Source: Sphagnum magellanicum (Eukaryota; Streptophyta; Sphagnopsida; Sphagnales; Sphagnaceae). From it: a stretch of 64,000 bases of DNA. The notes under the pieces are model-generated. The model ran no database searches. It was not told where the DNA came from and saw only the letters and a list, made by a program, of their open reading frames with translations. This document shows, piece after piece, positions 10,901-25,000 of the stretch. The DNA is taken from contig CM038922.1 of assembly GCA_021904315.1 (NCBI GenBank), positions 9,151,347 to 9,215,346 of the forward strand. The letters are read 5' to 3'. Every line of letters begins with the position of its first letter. Within the stretch, counting starts at the first letter, position 1. The translations under genes were made by a program, and so were the position numbers.

Positions 10901-13900
10901 GACAAGTGGTCGGTGGTGCTCAACTGGGTCTGACCAATGGTCATTATCTGAGGTAATTTGCACTCGGGGATTCTTCACTCCCATCCTGAGTATTGCATGC
11001 ATTTGAAAGAGCAATTGACCCTGAGAAGTTTAGGGTGAAAGGTGGAATCTCTCTTGAGTGAGTGACAATTACGTCTTCTAATGAACCACCAGTTCATGAT
11101 GCATGAGTGCATCCCACAAGGAAGATCAAATATTTCTTGTCGATTTTCAATCCAACATACCCATTAAGTATAACGTAAAGGTCTTCTTTTCATGAGGCTC
11201 ATGCTTGGAATATGTAAGAGCACCGGCCTCCCCACAAAACCGGGTTGGAAAAATTTTATTCCTTTAAAAAAATGTGTCACTAAGGCAAAAAGAAGTGAAA
11301 TTTTGATTGTTTTGGATGGTTATAAGTTAAAATATGTGCAGATCCTAATCAAATTGAATCTTCTGGATGCTTGAAATTTTGGGTGGAAAATTGCATGATT
11401 TATGATTTCTGGATAGATTTGGCAATGGTTTAAACAAATGTTGGCCAATTATTGAGAAAACTTCTCATCTAGTTATTGATCATTTACCCACCTGGTATTG
11501 AATTTTCAAATTTTAATAACCTACCTAGATGAGCTGGTTGGCTGTCAGGTACATGCTATCAATCCTTAAACACTGAACATGTTTATGATAGAAAAATTTT
11601 AAATAAGGATTTTTTTCAATTTAAAACTTAAAATCTTGTAACCAATAATGTAACTGATGGTTCTCAGCTGGGTCTTTGAAAATCAACCCTTATGCACAAT
11701 AAAATATTACTATCAAAACAATAATTTAATAGATTGATATGATCAAGGGTATTACTCCGACAATGAATTTGATAACTGTGGGTCCTTTTGTTTGGGTTAA
11801 TAACCTACCTGGCCAGTTATTGCCCAAAAGCAATAACCAGCCAACACTGGTATAAAGTTTAGCTTCCCCAGTAGCATTTTTCAGCATCTGAGGAACCAAC
11901 TGGAATGAGCCCACCCACTAGATCAACAAGTTTGTTTGGCTGTTTCCAAAAGACCTTGATGCAAAATGGAGGCCAAAGTGACCCCAACATCCACCATGCA
12001 GGCAGCAAGATGGACAATGTATTGACAGAAAGACTTTTTCGGGTTGTATTCCTGTCCATTAGCTTATACTAACCATCCACATGCATCTACATCCTAATGG
12101 TCACCAAGCGCCTTCCCCACTTACATTCCCTGCCTACACACCTATGGTACTTACCCACTTACATAACCAGTTCCTCCCTAGAAATTGGTGGCATGGCATC
12201 ACCCATTGGCGGAGAGGTCTCAGGTTACAACCCGTATCTGTTGTGGACTTGGTTGGCCAGAGGGGTGCAGGGGGGTCCGTTGACAGCAACAATGGCATTC
12301 ATCCTAGACGTCCGAGTAGTCATCGGTTACAGGTGAGTGAAATTTTGTCCACCGGTTATGTCTCGTAACATGGCTTGAGCAGCCCAATTATTGGAAAATA
12401 AACTCACCACTCCTGTGGCTCATTTTTTCCAGTAATCGGGCGGCTCTCACCAATTACGGAGTCCATGGGTTGCTACTACTGTTGTGCAGGTACTCAAATC
12501 CAAGTGTTAAAATCAGCAATTTTGGATCCAGGTTTAAGAACCTGACCTGACTGGATTCAAATATCAAGAAATTGATGTAAACCTTATTCACAAACCATTG
12601 AACATTGTATAACCAGGGTAGAACCCCCAAATCTTTTACTTGCCTTGTTTTCGGTGGAGAAAACCTCCAAGGAGTTCTTCGGGTTTCGGACAAGTATTAT
12701 TAAAGTTTAAGGTTTCTCTTATCACTTTGAATGAAAAATCATCTTCATGGATGTTCATAAGATGTTAAAACTTTAAATTATAGATAACAACTTTTATATA
12801 TTTTTTGGTTACAATTATCTTACATTATGCACATATGTAATATATATTTTTATGTTTTTTTTTTCCCGGTCATCTTTTTGTAAGCTTTGTGACAATGTGG
12901 GATGCATAAAAAAAGTTAGATGATAAAATCCATGTAAATTTGAATCAAATGAGAACTTTTGAAATCATAACCTTAAATTCTTAATATAGCCAAAACTTCA
13001 TCCACTTCAACAAACTTAAACTTTATACCTGATACCCATCGTGAGTTGAGAAAAAAAAAGTCATATTCAAAAATTCTGAATTTTTTTTTAAAATTCAAAA
13101 CATTACTCAACAAGGTAGGTTAGAGAGGCCAGTCATAGTACATTTAAGGGAGGGCTTTTAGCCATTTTTACAGGAGGGCCCCATTGTTTATGGTGTCGAA
13201 AGAGTAAATGGAGCCCTCCTCTTTGTCCATCTATCACACTAAAAATCAACAAAAATGAGCTAGAGGCAAGAAAGCTATGACCCACAAAAGTAAAGGGGAT
13301 TGTTTTTACAAAAACATTTCGACCGAACAACACATAGTCTATTTCCAAACCCCTCAAAAAAATCCTTAAATATTATTATGTTGCTTTTAGAGTTACAAGA
13401 TGATTTGTAAAGCTTAAGATGGCGATTTCAAAGCAGTTTAAATCGCTCAATTTGAACCAAAAATTTGAGAAAGTTATGCACTGATGAAGTGGGAGGGGTC
13501 CAAAAAAATTTATTAAAGAAAAATCATATTTTGTAATTCGAAAAAACATATTTTCTTTATAGCTCTTTTTTGTCTGCTCCTTTGGCTTTGCATTTCAAAG
13601 ATGATTTGTAAAGCTTGAGTACACGCCCCTGTAACATTTTAAATCAGTCAAAATCGAGAAGAATTGAGAAAGATCAGCCAAACATGATGGCCCAGTTTAC
13701 CCTCACCAACATAAATAATACCCAAAATCATATGTTCTCTTCAAAATCAATACCCACTCAACACTGGTAGCTCAATAGGTAGGAGAAAGGGGAAGTCCAA
13801 GGGTTTAGAAGATAGTTCACCCAGTTGAAACCATGGTCACTCTGTTGTGGTTCATTCGTTCATCGAGAACTGAGTCATAACAGGTTTTCACTGGCGGGTG

Positions 13901-16900
13901 CTGGGTCACAGACCTAATCTCCAAATGGAATGGAGGGACACAATCACTTTGTCCTTTCATACATGGGTTTCTAGTTTCTAAACAAGTCTTTGTAGTGTTG
14001 AACTCAGGGGGGTTTCTTTAAATGTTAGGATATATAGCAAAACTGGTGATTATCAACAAAAAGATTCAGTCTAATGTGGCTATACGCCAGATATAAAAAT
14101 TTTAAGAATCAAATTACATTTTGGCTACCTTCTGCAAGGTGTTGTAACGAATCTGAAATTTTGGAAATATATTAAAAGTCTGGCGAAATGGGGTCAATTT
14201 TTTTTACTCAAAAGAAACCTTTGAATAAAGTAATCTGTAAAGTCAGGAAAAGACGCACCGGAACCCCCTGTTTGTTCACATTGGGGATGAGATTTCAAAA
14301 AACAGGGAAAAAAAAAGTACGCTAGGCTTCAACGGGGTATGAAACTCAGGTTAGCACCAAACTAGGTGCTAAACTGAGTTTGCCCTATCCTTTCTTTTCC
14401 TGAACGCCTTCAACCAATCACTGCTGCTGCTATGTGTACTTTAGCTATAAATCTTCTCTTGCATTTAATTCTGAGTCTCAGCTTTTCATACCCTTATTTA
14501 ATAAAATTTCATTACGTTGCGGACAACAGGGGTTGAAGCATCAAATGAGGGGTGAAACTCAGGCCCAACAAGGCATGACTTTACAGGTAACTCTAATGTG
14601 TTGAATCATTATTTTCAGGTGGAAAACATGTGAAAATTTGCAACCCATACCCCGCCTTATCCCTCCCCCCAAACACTAATTTGAACTAGCATTGCAGGCT
14701 TCTTATTTTTTAAACAGCTTGACACTATGTGCAATCAACCAATTGGGAAGTTCATCCTAATGCCATACTGATTTTTTGAGCTGAAAGGCTTTAATCATTT
14801 TCAATGGGGTTATATGGCGTAATTTCATGGATCCTGATAGAACGAAGAACCCCACATGTAGGATCCCAGGACATTGGACAGATTTTGGTAAGGGGGTACA
14901 GGGAAAAACTAAAATGTAAAAGTTTTTTGAATGCTCAAAAATCTTTCCGCAGGACGAGGCAATTTCTTGCAGACGCTTCGTCATGGTCAGTGAGTGAAAC
15001 CCACCCTTGTCCTACTGGCCTCACATGATGTAACTCTCGCAGGGCAAATGCCTCCCTCTATGCATAGTTCGGGGGTCTTTTTGGAATTGCCCTTTGTTGC
15101 AATGTTATCTTGAGAGGTCACCCCATCCATAGACTACCATAGTAGCTTGGCAGATTCAATGCATGTCTGTTGAATAATTAATTAATTTTCAGATTTTCAT
15201 TTCAACAAAAAGAATTTTTGTGAAGATTCAATGTTTCCCTTCACAATTTTTTGTTATTTGAAGGAAAATAATATAATTAGTGTCAAAGCTGCCAAGGTAG
15301 TAGGGTATTTTAATTCTTTGGATGGTATCCCCCTCCCCCTCCCCGCTTTGTGTTACAGTGCCCTTCCTACAACAAAAGGGATACCATAGTACAACGGCAG
15401 CATCAACATATGTTTGTCAAATAATTAATTAGTTAATTTTGGTCAAAATAGAATAATTTCAAAAACGTGGGTACCTATTCCTCTTTCATAAACATACACC
15501 CATAGATCCCTACCACTTTCAAGGTTTAGGCATAGTATTTTTTCTCTTTTAAGGAAACATTATTCACAAATATAAGGTGCTTTTTAGATACAATAAGATG
15601 TTTTTTATGATCTGGGAAACAAACCATTCTTCCTACTGATTCACCAACAAAGCACTGAATTTTTTTTAATGTGAGAAGATTGACAAACCCATCAAGAATG
15701 GATCAAAATGTCTCTTTCCATCAGCTTGTTGTTGCCATAGTTATGGTGCATTCATACTTGAAGTAAGTTAAATGAAAATCTACGTGGCATCCTAGGTGGC
15801 ACCCAATGTTAAATGGGCAATAGCTTAATGTTAAGTGAATGTTAGCTTAATATAAAATGTTTGTGATAAGTAAGTGTAAGTTGTAAATGACTAGCATGGT
15901 GTTAGGGGACTCAACATTAAGGTCCCTAACACCAAGTGTGAATGCACCTTTACACACACAATGTATTGTAATGTCAACAAGGTTACACAAAGGCACTAAA
16001 ATCATTCCATGTTTCTTATTGCATGGCCATGTACTTCACATTGGAGAACTACAGGTAGGCTAGAAATTTGTAAGTAATTAATGTTCAGAACATTGGGTAC
16101 ATTTAGTTGGAAATTTATAAGTAATTACTGTTGAGAATATTTGATACATTTGAAATGAAAGCACAAAGCTTTTCAACTCTTTTGGCCCAATTGTGCATTT
16201 GTGTTGCCAAAATGATTTTTTTTTCCTCTTCTCCAAATACATGAAAAGTTCATAAGAACAAGTTTTGTCACTATTAATTGATGGTATTTACTGTCACATA
16301 ATTATTTATAGGGGAAAAATAATCATTAGTTAATTTTAAAATGGAATTCCAACAAAAAAATATTATTGCACAATAATCTACTAAATCTAATTTATGAATA
16401 GTGTGTAGAAACATGTTTGAAAATTACACTTGGATGTTGTTGGAATGAAAGTGTTCCAAAGAAGGTAGAAACCTTGTATATTTTCTTTTTTTTTCCTTTT
16501 AAAAAAGAAGTAAAATATACTTAGTTTTCTTGTGATATAAGAAATTACAGATCTCTGTTTTTTTATTCTTTTCTTCATAAATGTTTGTTGAAAAATAGTT
16601 GCAGTCATGAATTCAACAATTCTGGTGAAAAACAACATCAAATAGTGAAAGCAGTGAATTTCCACTGGGACAACCTGCATTTGAGCTCAAAGATTGAGCA
16701 AGTCAATAACTCCCTTCCTACCACTGCATTGGTTTTCTAGAATTATTGTTTGTTTTCCACACATTTTCTAGAAAACAGGGTTAAGAAGTTGAAGGCAAGC
16801 ACAAGGTGAAACTTTTCTTGGCATTTTTTTTTGTTTCTAAACCCGATAGCCGTCACGTAGGGGTGATTTGGGACTATCAAGATCACGGACATTTTGTCAT

Positions 16901-19900
16901 CCTAGTTAGGTTGCAACAAAACCATTTTCCATTCTTTTCAATAAATGAATAGTTGTGGGCTTTGTTATAAGGAAATTTGTCATTAACTTTAAAAGAACAC
17001 ATCCTACCATTCAAAACAATGACAAATATCACCTATTGAGGGTTCACATGTTCGGTCACAGCTCTCAAAGCTATGCATTTTGATCAATATTTGACCCATA
17101 GAGCTACGAGGCAATTGTGAATACAACTAGAGCCCAATAGATGTAACAGAAAGTTGATGTTGAGGGACAAAATGTGTGATGAAAGCAACCTAATGGAAAG
17201 ACCTAAATAACTAGAGACTCCCAGATTAATTCCCATCACTTTAATGAACAACATCAGTTTACCATCAAATGCTTTGAAACACACCAAATGGATTATGATG
17301 GTATAATAATATCATGTCTAGTAATTGGATCCAACACGTGCATGTTATGAATATTACATTGCATGTACCTAAATTCATGAGTACAATTGTTTCACTGAAT
17401 TTGTCTAAAATTCAATCAATACTTGAGATGTCAGATATTGCATGAACTCAAAGGTGGGGGGGGCCCAAAAGAAGTGCATCAAAATTTTAACACAAATATT
17501 CAAAAGCTATTTGTTCAGCCAATCTTAGACTTAAGGATTACAAGCACCAATGCGATGTATGCCACCAAAGGCTTTTTAAGCTAAATTGCACCTTTTTTTC
17601 ATTAAGTGATAGGGGGTATGTTAATTTTGTGTGGAAAAAGTGGTTTCAAAGCCAAGTCTTGACCATAAAATTTGCAGACATGGCTAAATCATGCCCAACC
17701 TCTTGAAGCTAGTTGCTTCTGATTTTCCCTCAATTGAAGGTAAGGGTTGCCAAAGAGCATGATTTAGGATTAGGACTTCGCCTAACAACACTTGGACACC
17801 ATTGATGTCAACACATCTCTAAGGGTTGATGTGAGGTAGTGGAAGGTTTTTCCATGCTTGAATATGGTCCTTGGATATTTTTTGTAAGTAATGGAAGAAA
17901 ATGGGTGACATTTGAAAATTTAATTTGTCTTCATAGGGCACATAAACTTGAAAGTGGAATTCTTTTGAAATAACTCTCGTCATCATTGCTTGACCCCGCC
18001 CCCAAATTTCCAAAGGGGTCACCATTTAATCTCAAACTAGCATGGACTATGTTGTTGGCCCAAGTGTGAACTCATTACCCAACTAATTAAATTTGAATTT
18101 TTACTAATTTTTTTATGGAATTTCCTATTATGTTCTTTAATAGATAGAAGAGCAATTTATGATTATATAAATGGAAGAGCACAGTCACCATGTTCATACA
18201 CCCTAAAACAAAACAAAAATCCACACTCCTCCCCAAAATATTGGAGCTGTACCTATTGGTCATTTCCCCAAAAATAAAAAAGAAGCCCCCATGCCACCAC
18301 TGGTCCACCGCCAGTTGACACAAATCATTAGTAGTAATGAAATGTGTAGGGTAATGCTCCAGCCCGAGTGCATTGCACAGCATAAAAATTGACGGATTTT
18401 TTATGATTTTTAAGAACTTTTTACCCTTTTTCGCTGTGATATCCGCAAGATACCCACCGGGTATCACAAGAAACAAACCAGAGGCATTTCGATAAACAAA
18501 ACACTTGCTTGAGACAAGACAAAACACACACACACATGGTATGGTCGTACCCTGGTGCTCAACTAGGTAGTGTCCTTGCGATGTTCCCTCACATGACTTC
18601 AGGATGTCTCTTCAAAGTATAGAATAGTGTTTTGATTATTCCTTCAAAAAAAAGTGAAATTCAGTAGGAGTGAGTGCATTGAAATGCCATTGGCAACAAC
18701 AAAACTAGCAGGCTCACTACATAATGACTTTGCCCTTTTACGACAAGCTTGAACAAAAAGATGTCAGAACCATTTTTTTGGGGGGGGGCTAAAAATCGCA
18801 TTTTACCTATGTAATCCAGAGCCTTGGTATGAACACAATGTCATGTGAAGCAAAAGGAATTTCGCTCAATTTCACCAACGCAAAAAATCATGTATTCTTC
18901 CGTCTTAAGTTATAACTGTTGTTTTGCACGGGCATAAAATAAATTGTTAGTTCCAAATGTAGTGGTTAAAAGAGGATCATTAGATCAAATAGATTGTCAT
19001 ATTTTAAGTTTTTTTTCCATCTGCTTTCATCTAGACCCATCTTTAGTTTCACCTCTTTATTTCTTCCCTCATTTTTAGTCTATTTTGAGTGATTAAAAAC
19101 TTGATGGGTGCGCTAACTGGGGCTTTACGAAACTTCTTTGTACACCAGAGGCAAACAGGCAACAATCAAAGATTTTAAGCTTGAAATCCTAATCTGTTTT
19201 AATTCACTCATCGTCAAACACCACCGATGACCGCTTACACAAAATACCTCATATTTTCCCCATTCCTTTACCAAATTGAATCATAATCTTATGAAAAATG
19301 AAAAGATCATGGAACCATGTAATATGGTTAGGTAATTTTAATGGTCTTGTCCAATGGCTTCATGCCATTTCATGTATGTTAAAGCCCTGGAACCGGGCAT
19401 TTGTAGGGCATTTTAGAAATGCCCTAGACCCTAGGGTAGAACCTCGGGTCCACAGCATAAATGTGCAGCTGCTCTGGGGACTTGAGTAAGACCCATACTT
19501 GAAAGGAAATTATGTTTTTCATAATTTCCCTCCATACAATGGGAGGACGAGCATTAGGGTAGGGGCATTTCAAGCAATTTTTTAATTTATTTTTTTCAAT
19601 TTCTCGATGGAGCGAGAGTGGCGACAATCACTAGGCAGATTGTGACTTAATTGGCGACATGTTTCCAATGAACTCTTAAATATTGTAGCCAATACATATG
19701 GATGTGGTGACACTAACCCCAAACGAAATTTATAAAATAAAAAAAAGGGTGATCACAATCTGCATGGCACAATGCTTCTCGAAACATTTTGCTTTTTTTT
19801 ATTACCTCAAATGGGACTTTCAGGTACTACTATCCCTTCAAACTTCAGCAGGGCAAAACAAGGGACCATGAAGGTTGCCACTACATTCAAATGGGCCCCC

Positions 19901-20160
19901 ACAAATCCCATCACATGCCCCAACTTTGGAGCCTCAGAATTGGTCCAAAATGAATATTATCTCCGGCGGAAGCTTATCATCGCGTCCTTGGGGATGCAAA
20001 ATTCACATCCCAGCCAATAATGGCAAATAGATTAGGTGTTGGCCCCAAGTACTAGCGACCACAAAAGTCTTTATGCAATGTGATAAAAATGCAATCTATC
20101 ATGTTTGACTTCCCAGCCGCAAAATGTAGGCCAAAGTAGCAGAAGACTCGAAATGGATAA
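10901..20160. other. gene-poor right block of duplication copy 1
   Basis: AT-rich sequence, about 95-97 percent identical to copy 2 after removing the LINE and Helitron there. No ORF shows protein-like sequence conserved in frame between copies. It contains the MITE at 15745 and homopolymer runs. I see no exon that I would defend. Confidence 0.6.
15744..15949. mobile_element. Tourist/Harbinger-like MITE, copy 1
   Basis: Terminal inverted repeats GGTGCATTCATACTTG (15745-15760) and CAAGTGTGAATGCACC (15933-15948) differ at one base. They are flanked by TTA at 15741-15743 and 15950-15952, the usual PIF/Harbinger target duplication. About 200 bp, noncoding, with repeated AATGTTAA words. The counterpart in copy 2 is 42284-42462, so the insertion predates the duplication. 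Confidence 0.7.
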
Positions 20161-20241
20161 TTTATCTATGGATGGATGAAAAGAAGTGGATTGAAATCGA
20201 TCGTCCAAAAGTACAGAAAGCTAACACTTATTTTTGGTGTA
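20160..20241. repeat. left part of a 112-bp repeat unit, split by the Helitron
   Basis: CTATGGATGGATGAAAAGAA through TTTTTGGTGTA matches the first part of the 112-bp unit with one 3-bp loss. The unit resumes at 30307 with TGCGCAGAGACAGAATCGG. Joining the two parts gives one complete unit, so 20242-30306 is an insertion. Confidence 0.9.
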
Positions 20242-20339
20242 CTAGTGTGAACCTCGTGCATAATGCACAGGTGTGTTATTTCAACAATGTTTGGTTGATG
20301 TTTTTGGTTTTTTAAAAATATTGTTCTTTTCAAACAACC

Positions 20340-20590
20340 ATTGGTCCCCCCCCCTCGCCTCGGTCCTTTGCATTTCTCACTCCGGTTCCTTACCCCATCG
20401 ACCCCCCTCGCCTGGTCCTTCACATTTCTCACTCCGATTCTTTAACCCATCGACCCCCCCCCCCCCTCGCACCTAGTCCTTCGCGTCGCATTTCCCACTC
20501 CGGTATTTAACCCATCGATCCCCCCCCCCGGCCGATCCTTCCCATTTCCCACTCCGGTTCTTTAACCCGTCGATCCCCCCCTGCCCGGTC
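20340..20590. repeat. C-rich minisatellite, about 57-bp unit, in Helitron 3' region
   Basis: Units of the form GGTCCTTCGCATTTCTCACT, CCGGTTCTTTAACCCGTCGA, then a run of C. About four units here. The minus strand has G-runs of 6-11, so quadruplex formation is likely. Open frames over it are repeat artefacts. Confidence 0.8.
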
Positions 20591-20625
20591 CGTGGATTAT
20601 GTGGGGGATTCCTAGACATGAGCAC

Positions 20626-20736
20626 TCAGTCGGCCGGTTTTAGAACAATCTGAGAAAAGTGGACAGCTTCTCCAAATGGCTGCAAAAAAAACTCTTGAGT
20701 TTCATAATTCAGCAGCTCATCATCATCATCACTCAT
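20626..20736 (-). other. 36-codon ORF, possible captured exon
   Basis: Minus ORF MSDDDDELLNYETQEFFLQP continuing to a stop at 20626. The acidic start and balanced composition differ from the surrounding low-complexity Helitron sequence. Capture of a host gene start by the Helitron is possible. I do not recognise the protein. Confidence 0.25.
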
Positions 20737-21134
20737 GAACATTATTATTGTATTTCTCGCGACGAAGGAAGCGGCTGCTGCAATCCCTCCAACCGCGGGG
20801 CAGCAGCACGGTAGGGGGAAACCTGTGGGGGACAGCTGGTGGGGAACAACAGGTGGAGGAAAACTTGGTGGAACATTTCCTATTTTAACTACTGTTGCTG
20901 GTCCTTTGAACTTCCTTTAATAGGCTTTAACTGCTGGTTAACCCCCATTCTAGTTTTTTCTTTTTTTTTAAAAATGAACGTTTTCAAAAGTCTTGGTTAA
21001 CTTTCCAGTTTTCCACTGTCCGTTCGGAGTCAGCAGTTACTGGCACTGTCCGTACCGAGCGGAGTCAGGGGAGGCTGCCTTCGTCCGTACCGAGCAGAGT
21101 TAAAGGAGGCTTCAACCTTCCTTTACTATATGTA

Positions 21135-21500
21135 ATGTGAACCCGTGCATAATGCACAGGTGTGTTATTTCAACAATGTTTGGTTGATGTTTTTGGTTTT
21201 TTAAAAAAACTTTTCTTTTCAAACAACTGTTGGTCTCCCCCCCCCCCCCCCCCCCCACCGCCCCGGTCCTTCGCATTTCCCACTCCGGTTCTTTAACCCG
21301 TCGAGCCCCCCCGGCCGGTCCTTCGCATTTCTCACTCCGGTTCTTTACCCGTCGATCCCCCTCGGCCGATCCTTCGCATTTCCCACTTCGGTTCTTTAAC
21401 CCGTCGATCCCCCCCGGTCGATCCTTCGCATTTCTCACTCCAGTTCTTTAACCTGTCGATCCCCCCCCCCGCCGATCCTTGGCATTTCCCACTCCGGTTC
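21135..21500. repeat. second copy of the Helitron 3' end with C-rich minisatellite
   Basis: TGTGAACCCGTGCATAATGC (hairpin at about 21145-21157) is followed by GTGTTATTTCAACAATGTTT and a poly-C minisatellite with about five 57-bp units. It repeats 20246-20600. The terminal CTAG is absent here. It looks like an internal, superseded 3' terminus. Confidence 0.75.
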
Positions 21501-22004
21501 TTTCTTGATTCTGTGATTTTGTTTTTTTTTATGAAATACCCTAACCCAATGATTCTTTTGATTCTGAAAATTTTCAAATACCCAGAACCAATGGTTCTTG
21601 CATTCTGTTTTTTTTCTTCCAAATAGTCAAAGCATATGGGTATTACAAAAAAATAAAATACCCACCCCACACTGGTATTCTTTTTGTCCACAACAACAGT
21701 TTCTGAAACCAACCAATGGTGCATTAAATATGTTCCCATAGGTTCCCCAAACTCTTGTTCCCAATAGCACCACACGTGACACCTTATGTTAGTCACATCT
21801 TTTGTCCAAAGGTATATACTTGTCTTTACGTCAGTCATATCCTTTGTCCAAAGGTTTTTTCTTCTTCTTCTTCCTAGTTTATTTCCTTCCCATTCTGTAG
21901 CCACTGTCCGGCGGAGTTACTTTGTTTATTTAAAATAAAAAATGTAGTATGAATCCATTTTTGCATGCATTTGACGATACATATTACAAAATTACACCTA
22001 CCAA
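21501..22004. other. Helitron sequence between RepHel stop and internal 3' end
   Basis: Noncoding AT-rich sequence. CACTGTCCGGCGGAGT at 21903 resembles words near the ends of the small Helitrons at 48.4 and 21.0 kb. No gene seen. Confidence 0.45.
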
Positions 22005-25000
22005 CTACATTTCCAAAACCTCTTTATATACAACATTCCGCATGTATCCATCGGGACCCTGGCCGTTGAAAATCTTAATGTTTGCACTACTTGTGACCCG
22101 TGAAATAGCAACATAGAGCTGACCATGGGAATAGACCGGAGAATATACCCCAACGTTGTTGAATGTTTGACATTGACACTTGTTGATTGTGATCGCAAAT
22201 GCCACTCAAACTGGAAATTGACGACGATGCAAAACAAATGGCCAATCAGTCCCGGAGGGGGACATGATGATGCGGGGTATGAACACACGTTTGCCGACAT
22301 TGTTTCCTGTGATGATTTCCGCTTCAATGACACGCTGACCCAATCTTTTGACAATCAACCTCGTACCATTGCACAATCTTATTGATTGATTGAGATTACG
22401 CAACAAAAGGATTGGCACACCCACTTTGAGTTCGAGCTCGTGATTTGCGATACCGCTAAATCGCAAAGTGTCTAAAAATTCCACCGGACAATGAATCCAT
22501 TGAAACTCCTATAGCAACACTTACACCTTCTTCTGTTGGAGTCAAAGAATTTGCGTTCAGGTATGTGTGCGATTCTTCAGATAGCGATTCTAAAATTACA
22601 TTGTTGACTTCATCAATGTTAGTATTTTTGGGGGCTATAATGCTACGTTACATAAGATACATGGCATCTCGAGAGTGGCACCGGTGATCCGGATAGATGG
22701 TTCGGATTAATCCTCTTAAGTTGCAATCTTCTGGTGGCAGCCTCATATGGGATGGAATCTTGATCCAATCTGGATCGACACCTTCTTCTCCTACAATGGC
22801 GGGAAGACTACCGTCTCCAACATTCAACATCCATTTGGCAAACTCTCGCTGCTCTTCAGAATTGGTTGCCATGACTTACATGTTGATATGAAGATGAAGA
22901 ATTATAACATGCTGCCAAAGATACGACCGAGGCAAAGAAGCACTGACAATGTCTTCTCGTCCTCCCTTGGAAACCACGGGCAAGATTTGTCGAAAATCCC
23001 CACCAAGGACCATGGTTTTCCCACCAAAGATTTTTTCGATTGCATGTGCATCATCTAACTACATCAAATCACGTAGGGTGCGATTAACAGCTTCGAAAGC
23101 TCGGCAATGCATCATCGGTGCCTCATCCCAAATGATTAGATTAGCTTTACGCACCAACTCCGCCACTTTCATCTGTTGTGTGATGTTGCAAATTGACTCA
23201 TCGTGCAGATCAATCGAAATCTTGAATCTTGAATGGGCGGTTCTGCCGCCCGGAAGCAACAAAGATGCAATTCGTGATGAGGCAACTGCAAGCACGATTT
23301 TGCCTTGCCCTCGTAGACGGGACAGAAGTGTTGTCCAAATAAATGTTTTGCCGATTCCACCACTACCATACACAAAAAACAACTTGCCCTGTTTGTTTGT
23401 CACGACATTCAAAATAATTTCGTATGCGTTGCGTTCATCATCATTGAGCCTATCTTCTGCATTGTCCGCATCTGTGGTCAATGAATGTCGATCATAAGCC
23501 AGTTCTTCTTGGACCAATCGGTTTCCTCCATGAACAAAAGGGATGTAATTAGACTTGGGAAGCGTTGGAAAATCTTCCAGGCGGTGTCCATTGCGGATGA
23601 GAACCTGATCGATCTCATATAATGCACGATCCTTTAGTGCATCCTCAGGAAGGGTGACAGTTGGATCAGCACGCTCGCAACGTGTCATTGCTTCAGTGTC
23701 ATCGCTCAAAGACTCCCAATGTGCATGCCATAGCTGTCTGGGATTCGTGACCTCACAAAACATCAACATGGAAGCAAACATGTCACACAGCTATCGTCCT
23801 GAAGCCCAAACACCGGCTTTTTCCGAGGCTTGATCCCATTCATTGTCGTCTGCAAGCAAACCCATCGCAATGCATGCATCTTTGAATGTGTCGTGCTCTC
23901 TGCCATCCACTGTCCGCAAATGTTCGTAAGATGTGGCACCTTTGACGTAGTTCAGCAGCATTCGCAAATAGTAACGTTCACCCGATGTCGAGTGTGCATA
24001 ATACATGCGACCAATGGCAAAGCCTTGTTTGCGCAGTGTCCATCGCTTCAACTTCCGATTCCACACCCATTGTTGAGGGAATTGATCGAACGTAAGGCTT
24101 CGTGCAATTTCCGATTCTTGGTTTGTTTTGAACCATTCTGTCAGCATTGTTCTAGAAATGGCTGACCGTGTTGCCACTTCTTGCACATCATCGTCATTGT
24201 AAAACAGCACCGTCTGCTGATTGGGTAAATGGTATTGCAGACGCTCAACAATAGGAAACCGTTCATGCATATCAAACTTGAAGATGCGCCACGCTGCTTC
24301 CGATGCAAATACATAGCGACAGTCGAGATATTTTTTAATTTCATCAATATCAACCACATTTCCTTCGATGGCATTGTCGCTCTAGCGCGAGATCTCAACA
24401 GTCGCACGATCATGTCCTTTATATACGTATTTGAATAGATACTTGACTGCACGAATGTTGTTGCAAACTTCAACGTTGATGTGTGCATCATATTTGGTCG
24501 ATAAATAGGCATTATGCAGTACCACCCAATGATTGTCCAATTCAATGCCATGAACCAAAACTGTGTGCCCCGTATCTCTACACCGATAAATAGGGTATTC
24601 GTTTACATCCGTCACCATCTCGGATTGGAACTTGCGTGGATATTGTTTCTTGCATTTGCCTTCTTCCATGCACGGGGCATTTGGGAACACAGCTCCACAT
24701 GGACCATGCATCGTGCATCTGGCAACTGTCTCGTGGGCCAACTTGTTTGTTTCTGAATTCGGAAGTTCAGCACTGATCATGCGGTCCACGTCCTCGACCA
24801 TGTGTGGCTTGCAATCTTCAGTAAAGAAGATGAGAAGGTGTGCATGCGACAGCCCACGATTTTGAAATTCAACGACATAGATTCCTGCAATCGTGCGTCC
24901 CAAAATATGGTTCTTGTGAATGTCATTGATCAACTCCTTCAGCTTGATTTTGAATACTCGGGTTACCAAATCGGGTCGATCCTGAGGTTGCTGTCCGAGC

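Larger units (their letters stand above)
4090..20160. repeat. segmental tandem duplication, copy 1
   Basis: Base-by-base similar to 30307-51209 in the same orientation. The left block 4090-6739 pairs with 30340-33320. The right block 9584-20160 pairs with 35908-51209. By eye, 5.4-6.7 kb and 9.6-10.9 kb are about 99 percent identical to copy 2, while 11-20 kb is nearer 95-97 percent. Between the blocks, the 6740-9583 cassette has no counterpart in copy 2. Empty sites for the copy-2 LINE (17060-17066) and Helitron (about 17599-17601) are intact here. Confidence 0.93.

Noticed and set aside
21112-21438. Gly/Arg-rich minus ORFs in the Helitron 3' region
   Set aside because: They follow the 57-bp C-rich minisatellite and have no independent support.
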